A DNA stretch of 64,000 nt from NCBI GenBank assembly GCA_047030855.1, contig JBKYIJ010000008.1, forward strand, positions 2,294,001 to 2,358,000, written 5' to 3'. The translations under genes were made by a program, and so were the position numbers. The notes below the pieces were generated by a model. That model was not told the origin of the DNA. It did not search any database and saw only the letters and a program-made list of their open reading frames with translations. Positions 1 to 7,800 of the stretch are shown piece by piece; the first letter of the stretch is position 1; each line of letters starts with the position of its first letter. Origin of the DNA: QVMM01 sp047030855. GTDB taxonomy: Bacteria; Bacteroidota; Bacteroidia; Bacteroidales; Dysgonomonadaceae.

Positions 1-92
1 TTCTTGTTCTTTTTGTAAAACAGAAGAAAGTCGGGTTTGGCTTTTTCTGATAAAAGTTTCAGATTGTCAAGTATCTCAGAAGTCTCTTTCAT
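1..92 (-). CDS. 5' end of an unidentified gene, cut by the window edge
   Basis: An open frame starts with ATG at 92 and runs off the left edge (30 codons, beginning MKETSEILDNLKLL, Lys-rich). It overlaps the 3' end of ansA by 17 bp, which suggests a coupled downstream gene. Too short to assign a family; it could also be a chance frame. Confidence 0.45.
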   Translation of the reverse strand, partial: MKETSEILDNLKLLSEKAKPDFLLFYKKNK

Positions 93-1128
93 CGGGACGG
101 GTAATCTCTCCGGCTAAAGGAACGCGCATTCTTATAACTATATCTTCTTTCGAATAGTTGTGCCCTATTAAGTACATTAGTTTTGTAATGGCCGCTTCCA
201 CGGTTGAATCATAACCGCTGATTACTCCTGCTTTCAGCAGTTCCTGTCCTGTCTGGTAGCGTTGCATCTCCACGCTTCCCGTTGCGCATTGAGTAATATT
301 TACGACAATGACGCCTCTTTTGGTGGCTTCTGTAACGGCATCTATAAACCATCTTAACCTTGGTGCGTTTCCAAGTCCATAAGTTTCTAATACTACGGCT
401 TTTATTCCTTTAATCGAAAGTATGGATTCTACAGCCTGCCTGTTCATGCCGGGAAAAAGTTTCAGGATGATAATATGTTCATCCATTGCATAATGGAATA
501 TCGTTTTTTTATCCTGAACAGGCAGTATGTTTTTTCTGTCATAACGGATATGAATGCCCGATTTGGCAAGGTAGGGATGATTGTAAGAATAAAAAGCATT
601 GAAGTTGTCTGCATTCACCTTGGTAGTCCGGTTTCCTCTTAAAAGATAATTCTGGAAAAAGATACATACTTCGGGTACTATCGGATTTCCGATTATGTCT
701 TTTTCCGCTGCGATTTCCATTGCAGTGATCAGATTTTCTTTCGCATCTGTACGCAGCTTACCGATAGGTAGTTGTGAACCTGTGAGAACAATGGGCTTGT
801 TGAGGTTCTCAATCATGAAACTCAGTGCCGATGCCGTATATGCCATCGTATCAGTTCCGTGCAGTATAACAAACCCGTCATGATCGGCATAATTTTTTTC
901 TATTATGCGAACAATTTCTTTCCAATGCTTTGGCGCAATATCGGATGAGTCAATAACGGGATCAAAAACTATAGTATCGACAGAAAAGCGAAGTCTGTTC
1001 AGTTCGGGCAGGTGATTGTATATATGACTGAAGTTGAATGCTTCCAGCGTTCCTGTTTGCGGATTTTCGACCATACCGATAGTACCACCCGTATAAATCA
1101 GAAGAATTTTAGCATTCGAATCAATCAT
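76..1128 (-). CDS. ansA: type I L-asparaginase
   Basis: Cytoplasmic-type L-asparaginase, hydrolysing asparagine to aspartate and ammonia. The 350 residues show the N-terminal nucleophile motif YTGGTIGM (about residues 12-19), the second catalytic Thr motif LHGTDTMAYTA (about 89-99) and the conserved LTGSQLP. No signal peptide is visible, which fits type I, and the length is normal for the family. It lies downstream of pyrBI, separated by about 120 bp that contain its own TATCTTTG promoter box. Aspartate is a substrate of PyrB, so the neighbours share a metabolite; a regulatory link is only inference. Confidence 0.95.
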   Translation of the reverse strand: MIDSNAKILLIYTGGTIGMVENPQTGTLEAFNFSHIYNHLPELNRLRFSVDTIVFDPVIDSSDIAPKHWKEIVRIIEKNYADHDGFVILHGTDTMAYTASALSFMIENLNKPIVLTGSQLPIGKLRTDAKENLITAMEIAAEKDIIGNPIVPEVCIFFQNYLLRGNRTTKVNADNFNAFYSYNHPYLAKSGIHIRYDRKNILPVQDKKTIFHYAMDEHIIILKLFPGMNRQAVESILSIKGIKAVVLETYGLGNAPRLRWFIDAVTEATKRGVIVVNITQCATGSVEMQRYQTGQELLKAGVISGYDSTVEAAITKLMYLIGHNYSKEDIVIRMRVPLAGEITRPDERDF

Positions 1129-1150
1129 AGTTTGCTGACAATCTTTTTTG

Positions 1151-1158
1151 CAAAGATA
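1151..1158 (-). promoter_or_regulatory. Bacteroidota -7 box for ansA
   Basis: Minus strand reads TATCTTTG, a full match to TAnnTTTG, 23 bp upstream of the ansA ATG. No exact TTTG is seen at the -33 position. Confidence 0.6.
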
Positions 1159-1252
1159 ATTTTATTAATCTTACTAAATGATGTTGTTTGTTGGTTTTGT
1201 AGCTGTGTTTTGTGTTAATATTTATTAATATTAAGGGGTTTTGCTGATTATT

Positions 1253-1714
1253 TTATATCAAAATGATATCATCTTTCTGTATTTTTATATCACAATATAA
1301 ACATTTTAACTCTATATTATTTCTATCTGTAATTTCGAACTTGGTTTGCATGGGTTCGTTATTAGTTATGCATTTCGGATTATTACATCTGACGATATTC
1401 GTGATGATTTGCGGTAATTCAACATGTTTTTTTTCAATGACTTTATAGTCTTTTATAATATTCAGAACTACGTTTGGTGCGATAAGCGCTATTCTGTTCA
1501 GTTCGTCCTGAGCAAAAAATTTGTCGGCTATCTTTATAATACCTTTCCGTCCCATTTTTTTGCTTTCAAGGTTATTCCCTATTGTAATAGGATTCTTTAG
1601 TTTCTCGAGTTCCAGAAGCGACACTACTTTGAATACCTGATCGGACGGTATATGATCTATTGCCGTTCCGTTTTCCAGAGCAGCTACTTGCAGTTCTTTT
1701 CTTTGTTCTTCCAT
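1253..1714 (-). CDS. pyrI: aspartate carbamoyltransferase regulatory subunit
   Basis: Regulatory chain of aspartate transcarbamoylase, which binds nucleotide effectors and holds the catalytic trimers together. The 153 residues match the usual size. The N-terminal allosteric half is followed by the zinc domain with four cysteines, CNNPKC and CLYC, near the C-terminus. Its ATG lies 15 bp after the pyrB stop, so it is the second gene of a pyrBI operon. The downstream 120 bp before ansA show no strong terminator. Confidence 0.96.
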   Translation of the reverse strand: MEEQRKELQVAALENGTAIDHIPSDQVFKVVSLLELEKLKNPITIGNNLESKKMGRKGIIKIADKFFAQDELNRIALIAPNVVLNIIKDYKVIEKKHVELPQIITNIVRCNNPKCITNNEPMQTKFEITDRNNIELKCLYCDIKIQKDDIILI

Positions 1715-1729
1715 AATCTTTCTTTTGTT

Positions 1730-2647
1730 TTATTCAATGTCGATTGCGAGACTGTCACATATAATGGCTTGCCGCGTAAACACCCCGTTTTTTGCCTGCT
1801 CGAAGTAATACGCTTTCGGATTGTCGTCGATATCACGTTCTATTTCGTTTACGCGAGGGAGAGGGTGTAATATTCTCAAATTTTCTTTCGATTTATTCAG
1901 CATTTCTTTTTTCAGAATATATACGTTCTTAACTTTTTCGTACTCCATCAGATCGGTGAAACGTTCTCTCTGTACGCGTGTCATATACAGGATATCCGCT
2001 TCATTTATGGCTTCCTCTGAAAAATCAGTTTGTTCCGTGTAGCGGATGTTATGTTCGTTGCAGAATTTTTTATATGTATCAGGCAATTTTAATTCTTCGG
2101 GTGCAATAAAATGAAAAATCGGATTGAAGTGAGACATTCCTATAATCAGAGAATGTACCGTACGTCCATATTTCAGATCGCCTACGATGGTTATGGTTAT
2201 ATCGTTGAGTTTGCCCTGCGTTTTATATATGGAATAGATGTCAAGCATTGTCTGCGTAGGGTGTTGGTTTGCTCCGTCTCCTGCGTTTATAATAGGAACT
2301 TCGGATATTTCCGAAGCATACCGGGCAGCTCCTTCAAGATGGTGCCTCATAATAATTATATCGGCATAGTTGTTTACCATTGCGATTGTATCTTTAAGGG
2401 TTTCCCCTTTTGTCGAACTTGTGGTAGAAGCATCTGAAAACCCGATTATTTTCCCTCCCAGCCGATTGACTGCCGTTTCGAAACTAAGGCGTGTTCTTGT
2501 GGAGGGTTCAAAAAAAAGCGTTGCGCATACCTTCCCGTTAAGCAAATCTCTATTCGGATTATTGTCGAATTTTTCAGTTAATCGAAGTATTCTTAAAATG
2601 TCGTCCTTTGTATAATCTGTAATAGAGACTAAACTTTTTTTATTCAT
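1730..2647 (-). CDS. pyrB: aspartate carbamoyltransferase catalytic subunit
   Basis: First committed step of pyrimidine synthesis: carbamoyl phosphate plus aspartate to carbamoylaspartate. The 305 residues carry the carbamoyl phosphate loop FEPSTRTRLSFE (about 48-59), the HPTQTMLD motif (about 128-135) and the HPLPRVNEI motif near 262. Length is typical. The gene is intact although it contains an 8-T run that encodes part of TLFFEPST. Upstream lies a leader ORF with an internal terminator hairpin, and the stop of that leader overlaps this start codon, so expression is probably set by attenuation. Confidence 0.97.
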   Translation of the reverse strand: MNKKSLVSITDYTKDDILRILRLTEKFDNNPNRDLLNGKVCATLFFEPSTRTRLSFETAVNRLGGKIIGFSDASTTSSTKGETLKDTIAMVNNYADIIIMRHHLEGAARYASEISEVPIINAGDGANQHPTQTMLDIYSIYKTQGKLNDITITIVGDLKYGRTVHSLIIGMSHFNPIFHFIAPEELKLPDTYKKFCNEHNIRYTEQTDFSEEAINEADILYMTRVQRERFTDLMEYEKVKNVYILKKEMLNKSKENLRILHPLPRVNEIERDIDDNPKAYYFEQAKNGVFTRQAIICDSLAIDIE

Positions 2648-2786
2648 AGTTTTTTTGATTTCGATTATAAATAAAAAACCTCGACAAAAATCGAGGTTTG
2701 ATTATATTTTTATAAGGAATATTATTTACTGTGCTCTTCTGAAAAGCATTATACTCAACTGAATGTGATGTTGAATAATAATTCAT
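2640..2786 (-). CDS. putative pyrB leader peptide (pyrL-like), 48 codons
   Basis: ATG at 2786 opens a 48-codon frame (starts MNYYSTSHSV, ends NRNQKNYE) that stops with TAA at 2642-2640, across the pyrB ATG at 2647. It begins about 15-20 nt after the start point predicted from the TAAATTTG box at 2814-2807, and it reads straight through the terminator hairpin at 2699-2675. This is the layout of the E. coli pyrBI leader: promoter, leader of about 44 codons translated across an attenuator, then pyrB. The frame is seen directly; translation and function are inference. In AT-rich DNA a 48-codon frame can occur by chance. Confidence 0.55.
   Translation of the reverse strand: MNYYSTSHSVEYNAFQKSTVNNIPYKNIIKPRFLSRFFIYNRNQKNYE
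2675..2699 (-). terminator. intrinsic terminator / attenuator upstream of pyrB
   Basis: On the minus strand AAACCTCGA pairs with TCGAGGTTT across a 6-nt loop (TTTTTG), followed by TTTATTT. It sits only 28 bp before the pyrB ATG and downstream of the promoter box at 2814-2807, so it would act as an attenuator of pyrBI unless a second promoter fits in the 28 bp. Confidence 0.8.
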
Positions 2787-2806
2787 TTTTGTATTATAAA
2801 CTACTG

Positions 2807-2814
2807 CAAATTTA
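2807..2814 (-). promoter_or_regulatory. Bacteroidota -7 box for the pyrB leader
   Basis: Minus strand reads TAAATTTG, a full match to TAnnTTTG. It lies just after the TatD stop codon and about 20 nt before the leader ATG. No exact -33 TTTG is seen. Confidence 0.6.
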
Positions 2815-2829
2815 TTGAAATTTTTGTAA

Positions 2830-3507
2830 TTATATTGCCTTTTCGGAAATAAGTTGAGGAAAAACTTTCTTTACGTTATTTTCGATTTGCCCGCACAAAT
2901 CTTCGATCGGCATACCTAATGTTTCGGCAAGTTCTTCATAAACGGATTCTATTGTAATATCGTCATCGTCGGTTTCACAGAAAATATGATCCAAAGGTAT
3001 TTCAGATATTGACTCCTTGTTGAACTTATCTCCGATTGAAAAATAAAATCCGAAATTCAGTAATTGTCTTGTCAATTCGGGTTTTCCTCGATAACCGTGT
3101 ATAATCCAAGTTTGTTTGGGAGCATATTTTTTATATGACTGTATCAATTCTTCCCAGCATTTTATACAATGGATAATAAGAGGTTTTTGAAGTTTTTCGG
3201 ACAACTCTATCTGGCTTTCAAAAATATATTGTTGTGTTTTTAGATCAGGCCCTTTCAGTTTATCGTAGCCGGCTTCTCCGATCGCGATGATACGGCTATC
3301 GTTCACGATTTCTTTTAAGAATTTCAATTGGGGTTCAGCATCTTCCGAATACCACGGGTGAATGCCGCACGAAAAAAAACATTCTGACAAACTGTCTTTA
3401 GCATCTTCAAACCCTAAAGGGTAGACGTCTAAAATATACGGGCGACGCTGCTCATCCTCTTCCGTCGGCGGAGGAACATCATGAGTGTGTATGTCATAAT
3501 AATCCAT
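2830..3507 (-). CDS. TatD family metal-dependent hydrolase
   Basis: TIM-barrel metallohydrolase of the TatD type, a family with proposed DNase activity. It has the N-terminal metal motif IHTHDV, then SCGIHPWY, IGEAGYD, IIHCIKCWEE and IHGYRG in order, and an acidic late motif CETDDDD where the last metal ligand is expected. A start three codons further upstream (3516) is open, but the promoter box CAAATGTA (plus strand) at 3531-3538 would leave only a few nucleotides of leader, so the ATG at 3507 is preferred. It lies upstream of pyrBI in the same direction. Confidence 0.9.
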   Translation of the reverse strand: MDYYDIHTHDVPPPTEEDEQRRPYILDVYPLGFEDAKDSLSECFFSCGIHPWYSEDAEPQLKFLKEIVNDSRIIAIGEAGYDKLKGPDLKTQQYIFESQIELSEKLQKPLIIHCIKCWEELIQSYKKYAPKQTWIIHGYRGKPELTRQLLNFGFYFSIGDKFNKESISEIPLDHIFCETDDDDITIESVYEELAETLGMPIEDLCGQIENNVKKVFPQLISEKAI

Positions 3508-3530
3508 AGAACACAAATGCTTTTACACTG

Positions 3531-3538
3531 CAAATGTA
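3531..3538 (-). promoter_or_regulatory. -7 box for the TatD gene
   Basis: Minus strand reads TACATTTG, matching TAnnTTTG, 24 bp upstream of the preferred ATG. Confidence 0.55.
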
Positions 3539-3636
3539 AAAAATTCTTTTCTATCGGGAAGAAATATAATTTGTGAAAAAATAAAAATACGCCTTAATAT
3601 GTTCTTTTATGACAAAAAAGTAAGGTAAAGCTTTAT

Positions 3637-3644
3637 TATCTTTG
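3637..3644 (+). promoter_or_regulatory. -7 box for a small membrane protein gene
   Basis: TATCTTTG matches TAnnTTTG exactly, 32 bp before the ATG at 3676. Confidence 0.55.
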
Positions 3645-3675
3645 AAAAAAGTATTGTTTATAAATTGTTTCTCTG

Positions 3676-3855
3676 ATGAATATGTATAAATTCTGCAAGG
3701 TAATGTTTATGCTGTCCGTTATCGGATTTGTCGCGAATGTTGTCCTTATTTTTATTAATAAAACGAATGTTTATGATTATCTCCGAGCGATGCTGATGAC
3801 CGTAACTTCATTTTCCTTCCTTGCGTTAATGAAGATTTATAAGAGGAAAAAATAA
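3676..3855 (+). CDS. small membrane protein, 59 residues, family unknown
   Basis: An ATG frame of 59 codons encodes a protein with two hydrophobic segments: a first around residues 8-24 (MFMLSVIGFVANVVLIFI) and a second around 38-50, with a basic C-terminus KIYKRKK. It is framed by a full-match promoter box upstream and a strong terminator starting at its stop codon, which together argue for a real gene. I do not recognise the family. Confidence 0.6.
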   Translation: MNMYKFCKVMFMLSVIGFVANVVLIFINKTNVYDYLRAMLMTVTSFSFLALMKIYKRKK

Positions 3856-3890
3856 AGAGGATGACACTACTGCCATCCTCTTTATTTTTT
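3854..3890. terminator. bidirectional intrinsic terminator
   Basis: AAAGAGGATG (3854-3863) pairs with CATCCTCTTT (3874-3883), followed by ATTTTTT. The A-tract on the other side lets it serve the minus-strand lipoprotein gene as well. Confidence 0.85.
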
Positions 3891-3901
3891 ATTGCGAATA
3901 A

Positions 3902-4162
3902 TTATTTTTCCGTTTCTTTATACCATTTAACCAGCTGATTGTCTGTAAATTCGAAAAACCAATGGTTCTTATATCTGTCTTTATATTCAATCGTTTCGTC
4001 GCCCATGCTTCCGCGTCCTGCTTCCGTATATTTATCGCCCATCAATGTGGTAACCTGTTCTTTTGTCATACCCAATTCAATTTGTTTAAGTTGGGTATTG
4101 TATGCACTTCCGCATGCCGAAAGCGTCACAATAACGAATAGTGTAAATAAAATCTTTTTCAT
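3902..4162 (-). CDS. small BamE/SmpA-like lipoprotein
   Basis: An 86-residue lipoprotein with a signal peptide ending in the lipobox LSAC (Cys17) and the short motif IELGMTKEQVTTLMG that is typical of the SmpA/OmlA/BamE fold. It probably sits on the periplasmic side of the outer membrane. Whether it works in the BAM complex cannot be told from sequence; many such one-domain proteins in Bacteroidota have no assigned role. Its 3' end faces the bidirectional terminator at 3854-3890. Confidence 0.75.
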   Translation of the reverse strand: MKKILFTLFVIVTLSACGSAYNTQLKQIELGMTKEQVTTLMGDKYTEAGRGSMGDETIEYKDRYKNHWFFEFTDNQLVKWYKETEK

Positions 4163-4341
4163 ATTCTTTGTTTTTTATTATTCTAATAACAACTAACCCG
4201 ATAATTATGTTTAAAACTATATTATATAAAAAAACAGCTATCGGTTCAGATAACTGTTTATATTTTTTATGTTGGCGGCAAGAACTATCAGTCAATAATT
4301 CTACTGACAATAAATAATGAAGGAAGAAGACCCAAGTCTCT

Positions 4342-4524
4342 TTACAGTCTCCTTATTATTTTGGTTATATCGACGTAACTAAGAGCTTCTTTGAATATGC
4401 GAAGAACTTCTGTATAAGTAGACGCATACTCTGTGTTCTCTTCCTGCTTATCCGTTATTGCAAACGGATCACATTCCGAAACGTTGCTCTTTTTGTTAGT
4501 CTCAATGTTGTAAAATCTTGCCAT
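4342..4524 (-). CDS. small hypothetical protein, 60 residues
   Basis: A polar 60-residue protein (starts MARFYNIETN, ends ITKIIRRL) with no signal peptide or membrane segment. I do not recognise it. It is supported by an unusually good promoter, TTTG-N19-TATATTTG, at 4693-4663. The leader of about 130 nt between the promoter and the ATG is long for this organism and could hold regulation. Confidence 0.55.
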   Translation of the reverse strand: MARFYNIETNKKSNVSECDPFAITDKQEENTEYASTYTEVLRIFKEALSYVDITKIIRRL

Positions 4525-4662
4525 AAAAAGTATATTTATATATGTAAGAATATGAGTGTATGTTAATCCAAGAAAACCTTAAAACAAAAATCTTTATATT
4601 TTTTTAAACAAAGAAAACCGGTGTAAAGTTCAAGTATTTGTTGCTTTGTGTTCTCGATGCCG

Positions 4663-4693
4663 CAAATATAATTTATTTAGTTTTATTTTCAAA
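4663..4693 (-). promoter_or_regulatory. full consensus Bacteroidota promoter, minus strand
   Basis: Minus strand has TTTG at 4693-4690, a 19-bp spacer, then TATATTTG at 4670-4663. Both boxes and the spacing match the sigma-ABfr consensus. It points at the 60-residue gene at 4524-4342. Confidence 0.8.
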
Positions 4694-4805
4694 ATTTTAA
4701 AAGTTAAGTTTCTGTTTATTTTTATAATAAATTATTTTATTTGTTTTTTTGCTTAAAATATAAATTTATGCATTTAATAAGCTGATATTGCTAATAAAAT
4801 ATTGT

Positions 4806-4813
4806 TATATTTG
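4806..4813 (+). promoter_or_regulatory. -7 box for gltBD
   Basis: TATATTTG matches TAnnTTTG exactly, 47 bp before the gltB ATG. It is divergent from the promoter at 4663-4693, so about 110 bp separate the two. Confidence 0.65.
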
Positions 4814-4860
4814 CATTTTTATGCTACAAAAGTATTATAATTAATTCAATTTATATCAGC

Positions 4861-7800
4861 ATGCAGGATCAACTATTAGCAGAGCAGAAAGGATTGTATG
4901 ACCCTCTTTACGAACATGATGCCTGTGGAGTCGGTTTAGTACTCCATTTGAATGGAGCAAAATCGCACTCCATTGTAGAGAACGGGTTGCAGGTTCTCGA
5001 AAATATGACACACCGGGGAGCAGAAAGTGCGGATAATAAAACAGGCGATGGTGCAGGAATTATGATTCAGATTCCGCACGAATTTATTTTGCTGCAAGGA
5101 ATACCCGTTCCCGAAAAAGGACATTACGGCACAGGTTTGGTTTTCCTGCCGAAAGATAAGGTTGATTCGGAACTTTATACAAATATAATTCAGAACTCGA
5201 TAGAACAGGAAGGTTTAAAACTGCTCGCTATCCGTGATGTCCCTGTCAATAGTGACATTTTAGGCGAAATATCCCGACAGAATGAACCTCAAATAAAGCA
5301 ACTGTTTATAGTCAGCGACAAAGATCTTACGCAAGATCAATTGGAACTGAAACTCTATCTTTTGCGTAAAAAAGTTGAGAAAGCGTTATTGGCTTCTCCC
5401 ATCAAAGACAAGCGGAATTCCTATATAGTGAGTCTGTCCACTAAAAGAATTATCTACAAAGGGATGCTTACCTCATTGCAATTGAGGCATTATTTTCCCG
5501 ATTTGCTGAATCCTAATTTCACCAGCGGTATTGCTCTCGTTCATTCCCGATTCAGTACGAATACTTTCCCTACTTGGGATCTCGCACAACCATTCCGACT
5601 GATCGGTCACAACGGGGAAATCAATACCATACGCGGCAACAGGATTTGGATGGAAGCTCGTGAGAGCGTTGTAAAATCAGAGACATTCGGCGACATGAAA
5701 AACATCTGGCCGATAATACAATATGGCATGAGCGACAGCGCTTCGTTCGATAATGTTCTTGAATTTCTGGTGATGTCGGGCAAATCTTTGCCGCATGCTT
5801 TGGCTATGATGGTGCCCGAATCGTGGAATTCAAAGAATCCTATTTCGTCCGATCTCAAATCATTTTATGAATATCACAGTATACTGATGGAAGCTTGGGA
5901 CGGACCTGCCACGATATTGTTTTCGGATGGCAGATATGCAGGAGGATTGCTTGACAGGAACGGTTTACGCCCTGCACGTTATTTGATAACGCACAACAAC
6001 ATGATGGTAGTGGCTTCCGAAACGGGCGTGCTCTCTTTCGAACCTTCCGAAATAAAAGAAAAAGGTCGATTGAAACCCGGTAAAATGCTGATGGTTGATA
6101 CCGAAACAGGTATCATACAATACGATCCCGAATTGAAAGAAAATCTTGCAAAAGCCTATCCGTACAGAGAATGGCTGAACAAGAACAGAATATCGCTGGA
6201 CGACATATCTTCAGGGAGAAGCATCAAGTCTACGGTGGAAGATTATAATAAACTGTTGAAAGTGTTCGGTTACTTCAAGGAAGATATTGAACGGACTATT
6301 ATGCCGATGGCAACCGAAGCAAAAGAACCCGTCGGTTCTATGGGGAACGATGCACCTATTGCCGTCATATCGGACAACCGGTACAGGCTGTTCGCTTACT
6401 TCAGGCAATTGTTTGCGCAAGTGACCAATCCGCCGATTGATCCTATCCGTGAGGAGCTGGTGATGAATTTGTCGGGTTATATCGGTTCTATTCATAAGAA
6501 TATACTTCGTCCGATGCCCGAGCATTGTAAAATGGTTGGACTTACGCACCCTATATTGTCGAATCGTGAACTCGATTTGCTTATGCATCTGGAATATAAA
6601 GGTTTTAAAACGACTGTAATTCCAATGCTGTTTGAAGCAGGCGACACAGATGCTTTGGAAAAGGCAATCGAAAAGCTTTGTCAGAGAGCCGAGAAAGCGG
6701 TTGACAACGGAGATAATTATATTATTCTGACAGACAGAGGCGTTGATAAAGATCATGCTCCAATCCCGTCTTTGCTGGCTGTGTCGGCAGTACATCATTA
6801 TTTGGTAGATCGCCGCAAGCGAATGCAGATAGATATTGTAGTGGAATCTGCGGAACCTCGTGAAGTTATGCATTTTGCTTTGTTGTTCGGATATGGAGCT
6901 AATGCCGTAAATCCTTATCTTTCGTATGCCATTCTTGACGATCTGATTAAAAACGGCAACATTCATTTGGATTTTCATACAGCACAAAAAAATTATATAA
7001 AAGCCATTCATAAAGGGTTGTTGAAAACGCTCTCTAAAATGGGAATATCCACTTTGAAGAGTTATATAGGAGCGCAGGTTTTTGAAGCGATCGGTATCAG
7101 TTCTGCCGTTATTGAAAAGTATTTTAAAGGGACGACCTCTAAAATAGAAGGCATAGATTTGGATGATATTGCATCGGACACTTTATCTCCTTTTTATGAA
7201 GCTTTCGGGGATGAGTTCGATAATCCTGTTTTAATAAATCAGGGCGTGTATTCATGGAGAAGGAACGGAGAACTACATGCTTGGAATCCTGATACGATAA
7301 CCAAACTGCAATTAGCGACGCGCTTGGGTTCTTATAAGAAATTTAAAGAATATACAGATTCGATAGATCATAAAAAAGAAAAATTGTTCCTAAGGGATTT
7401 CATCGATTATAAAGCGTCTGATGCCCCTGTCGATATTAATGAAGTAGAACCCGCATCCGAAATAACTAAACGTTTTGTTACAGGAGCGATGTCTTTCGGT
7501 TCGATCAGCCGTGAAGCACACGAAGCCATGGCAATAGCAATGAATGCCATTGGAGGAAAAAGTAATACCGGAGAAGGCGGCGAACTGGCTGAACGTTTCG
7601 CTACAAATGCCCGATCGGCTATTAAACAAGTAGCTTCGGGGAGATTCGGCGTTACAACAGAATATTTGGTAAATGCCGATGAAATTCAGATCAAGATAGC
7701 TCAAGGCGCAAAACCCGGAGAAGGAGGACAACTTCCCGGATTTAAAGTAGACAAAATCATTGCGCAGACAAGGCACTCTATTCCCGGGATATCCTTGATA

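Noticed and set aside
4086..4310. 74-codon minus-strand frame overlapping the small lipoprotein gene
   Set aside because: It overlaps the BamE-like gene in another frame, and its hydrophobic stretch comes from AT-rich DNA.
6211..7011. 266-codon open frame on the minus strand inside gltB
   Set aside because: It is antisense to strongly conserved gltB codons and rich in Cys, His and Arg in no known pattern. It is an overlap artefact.
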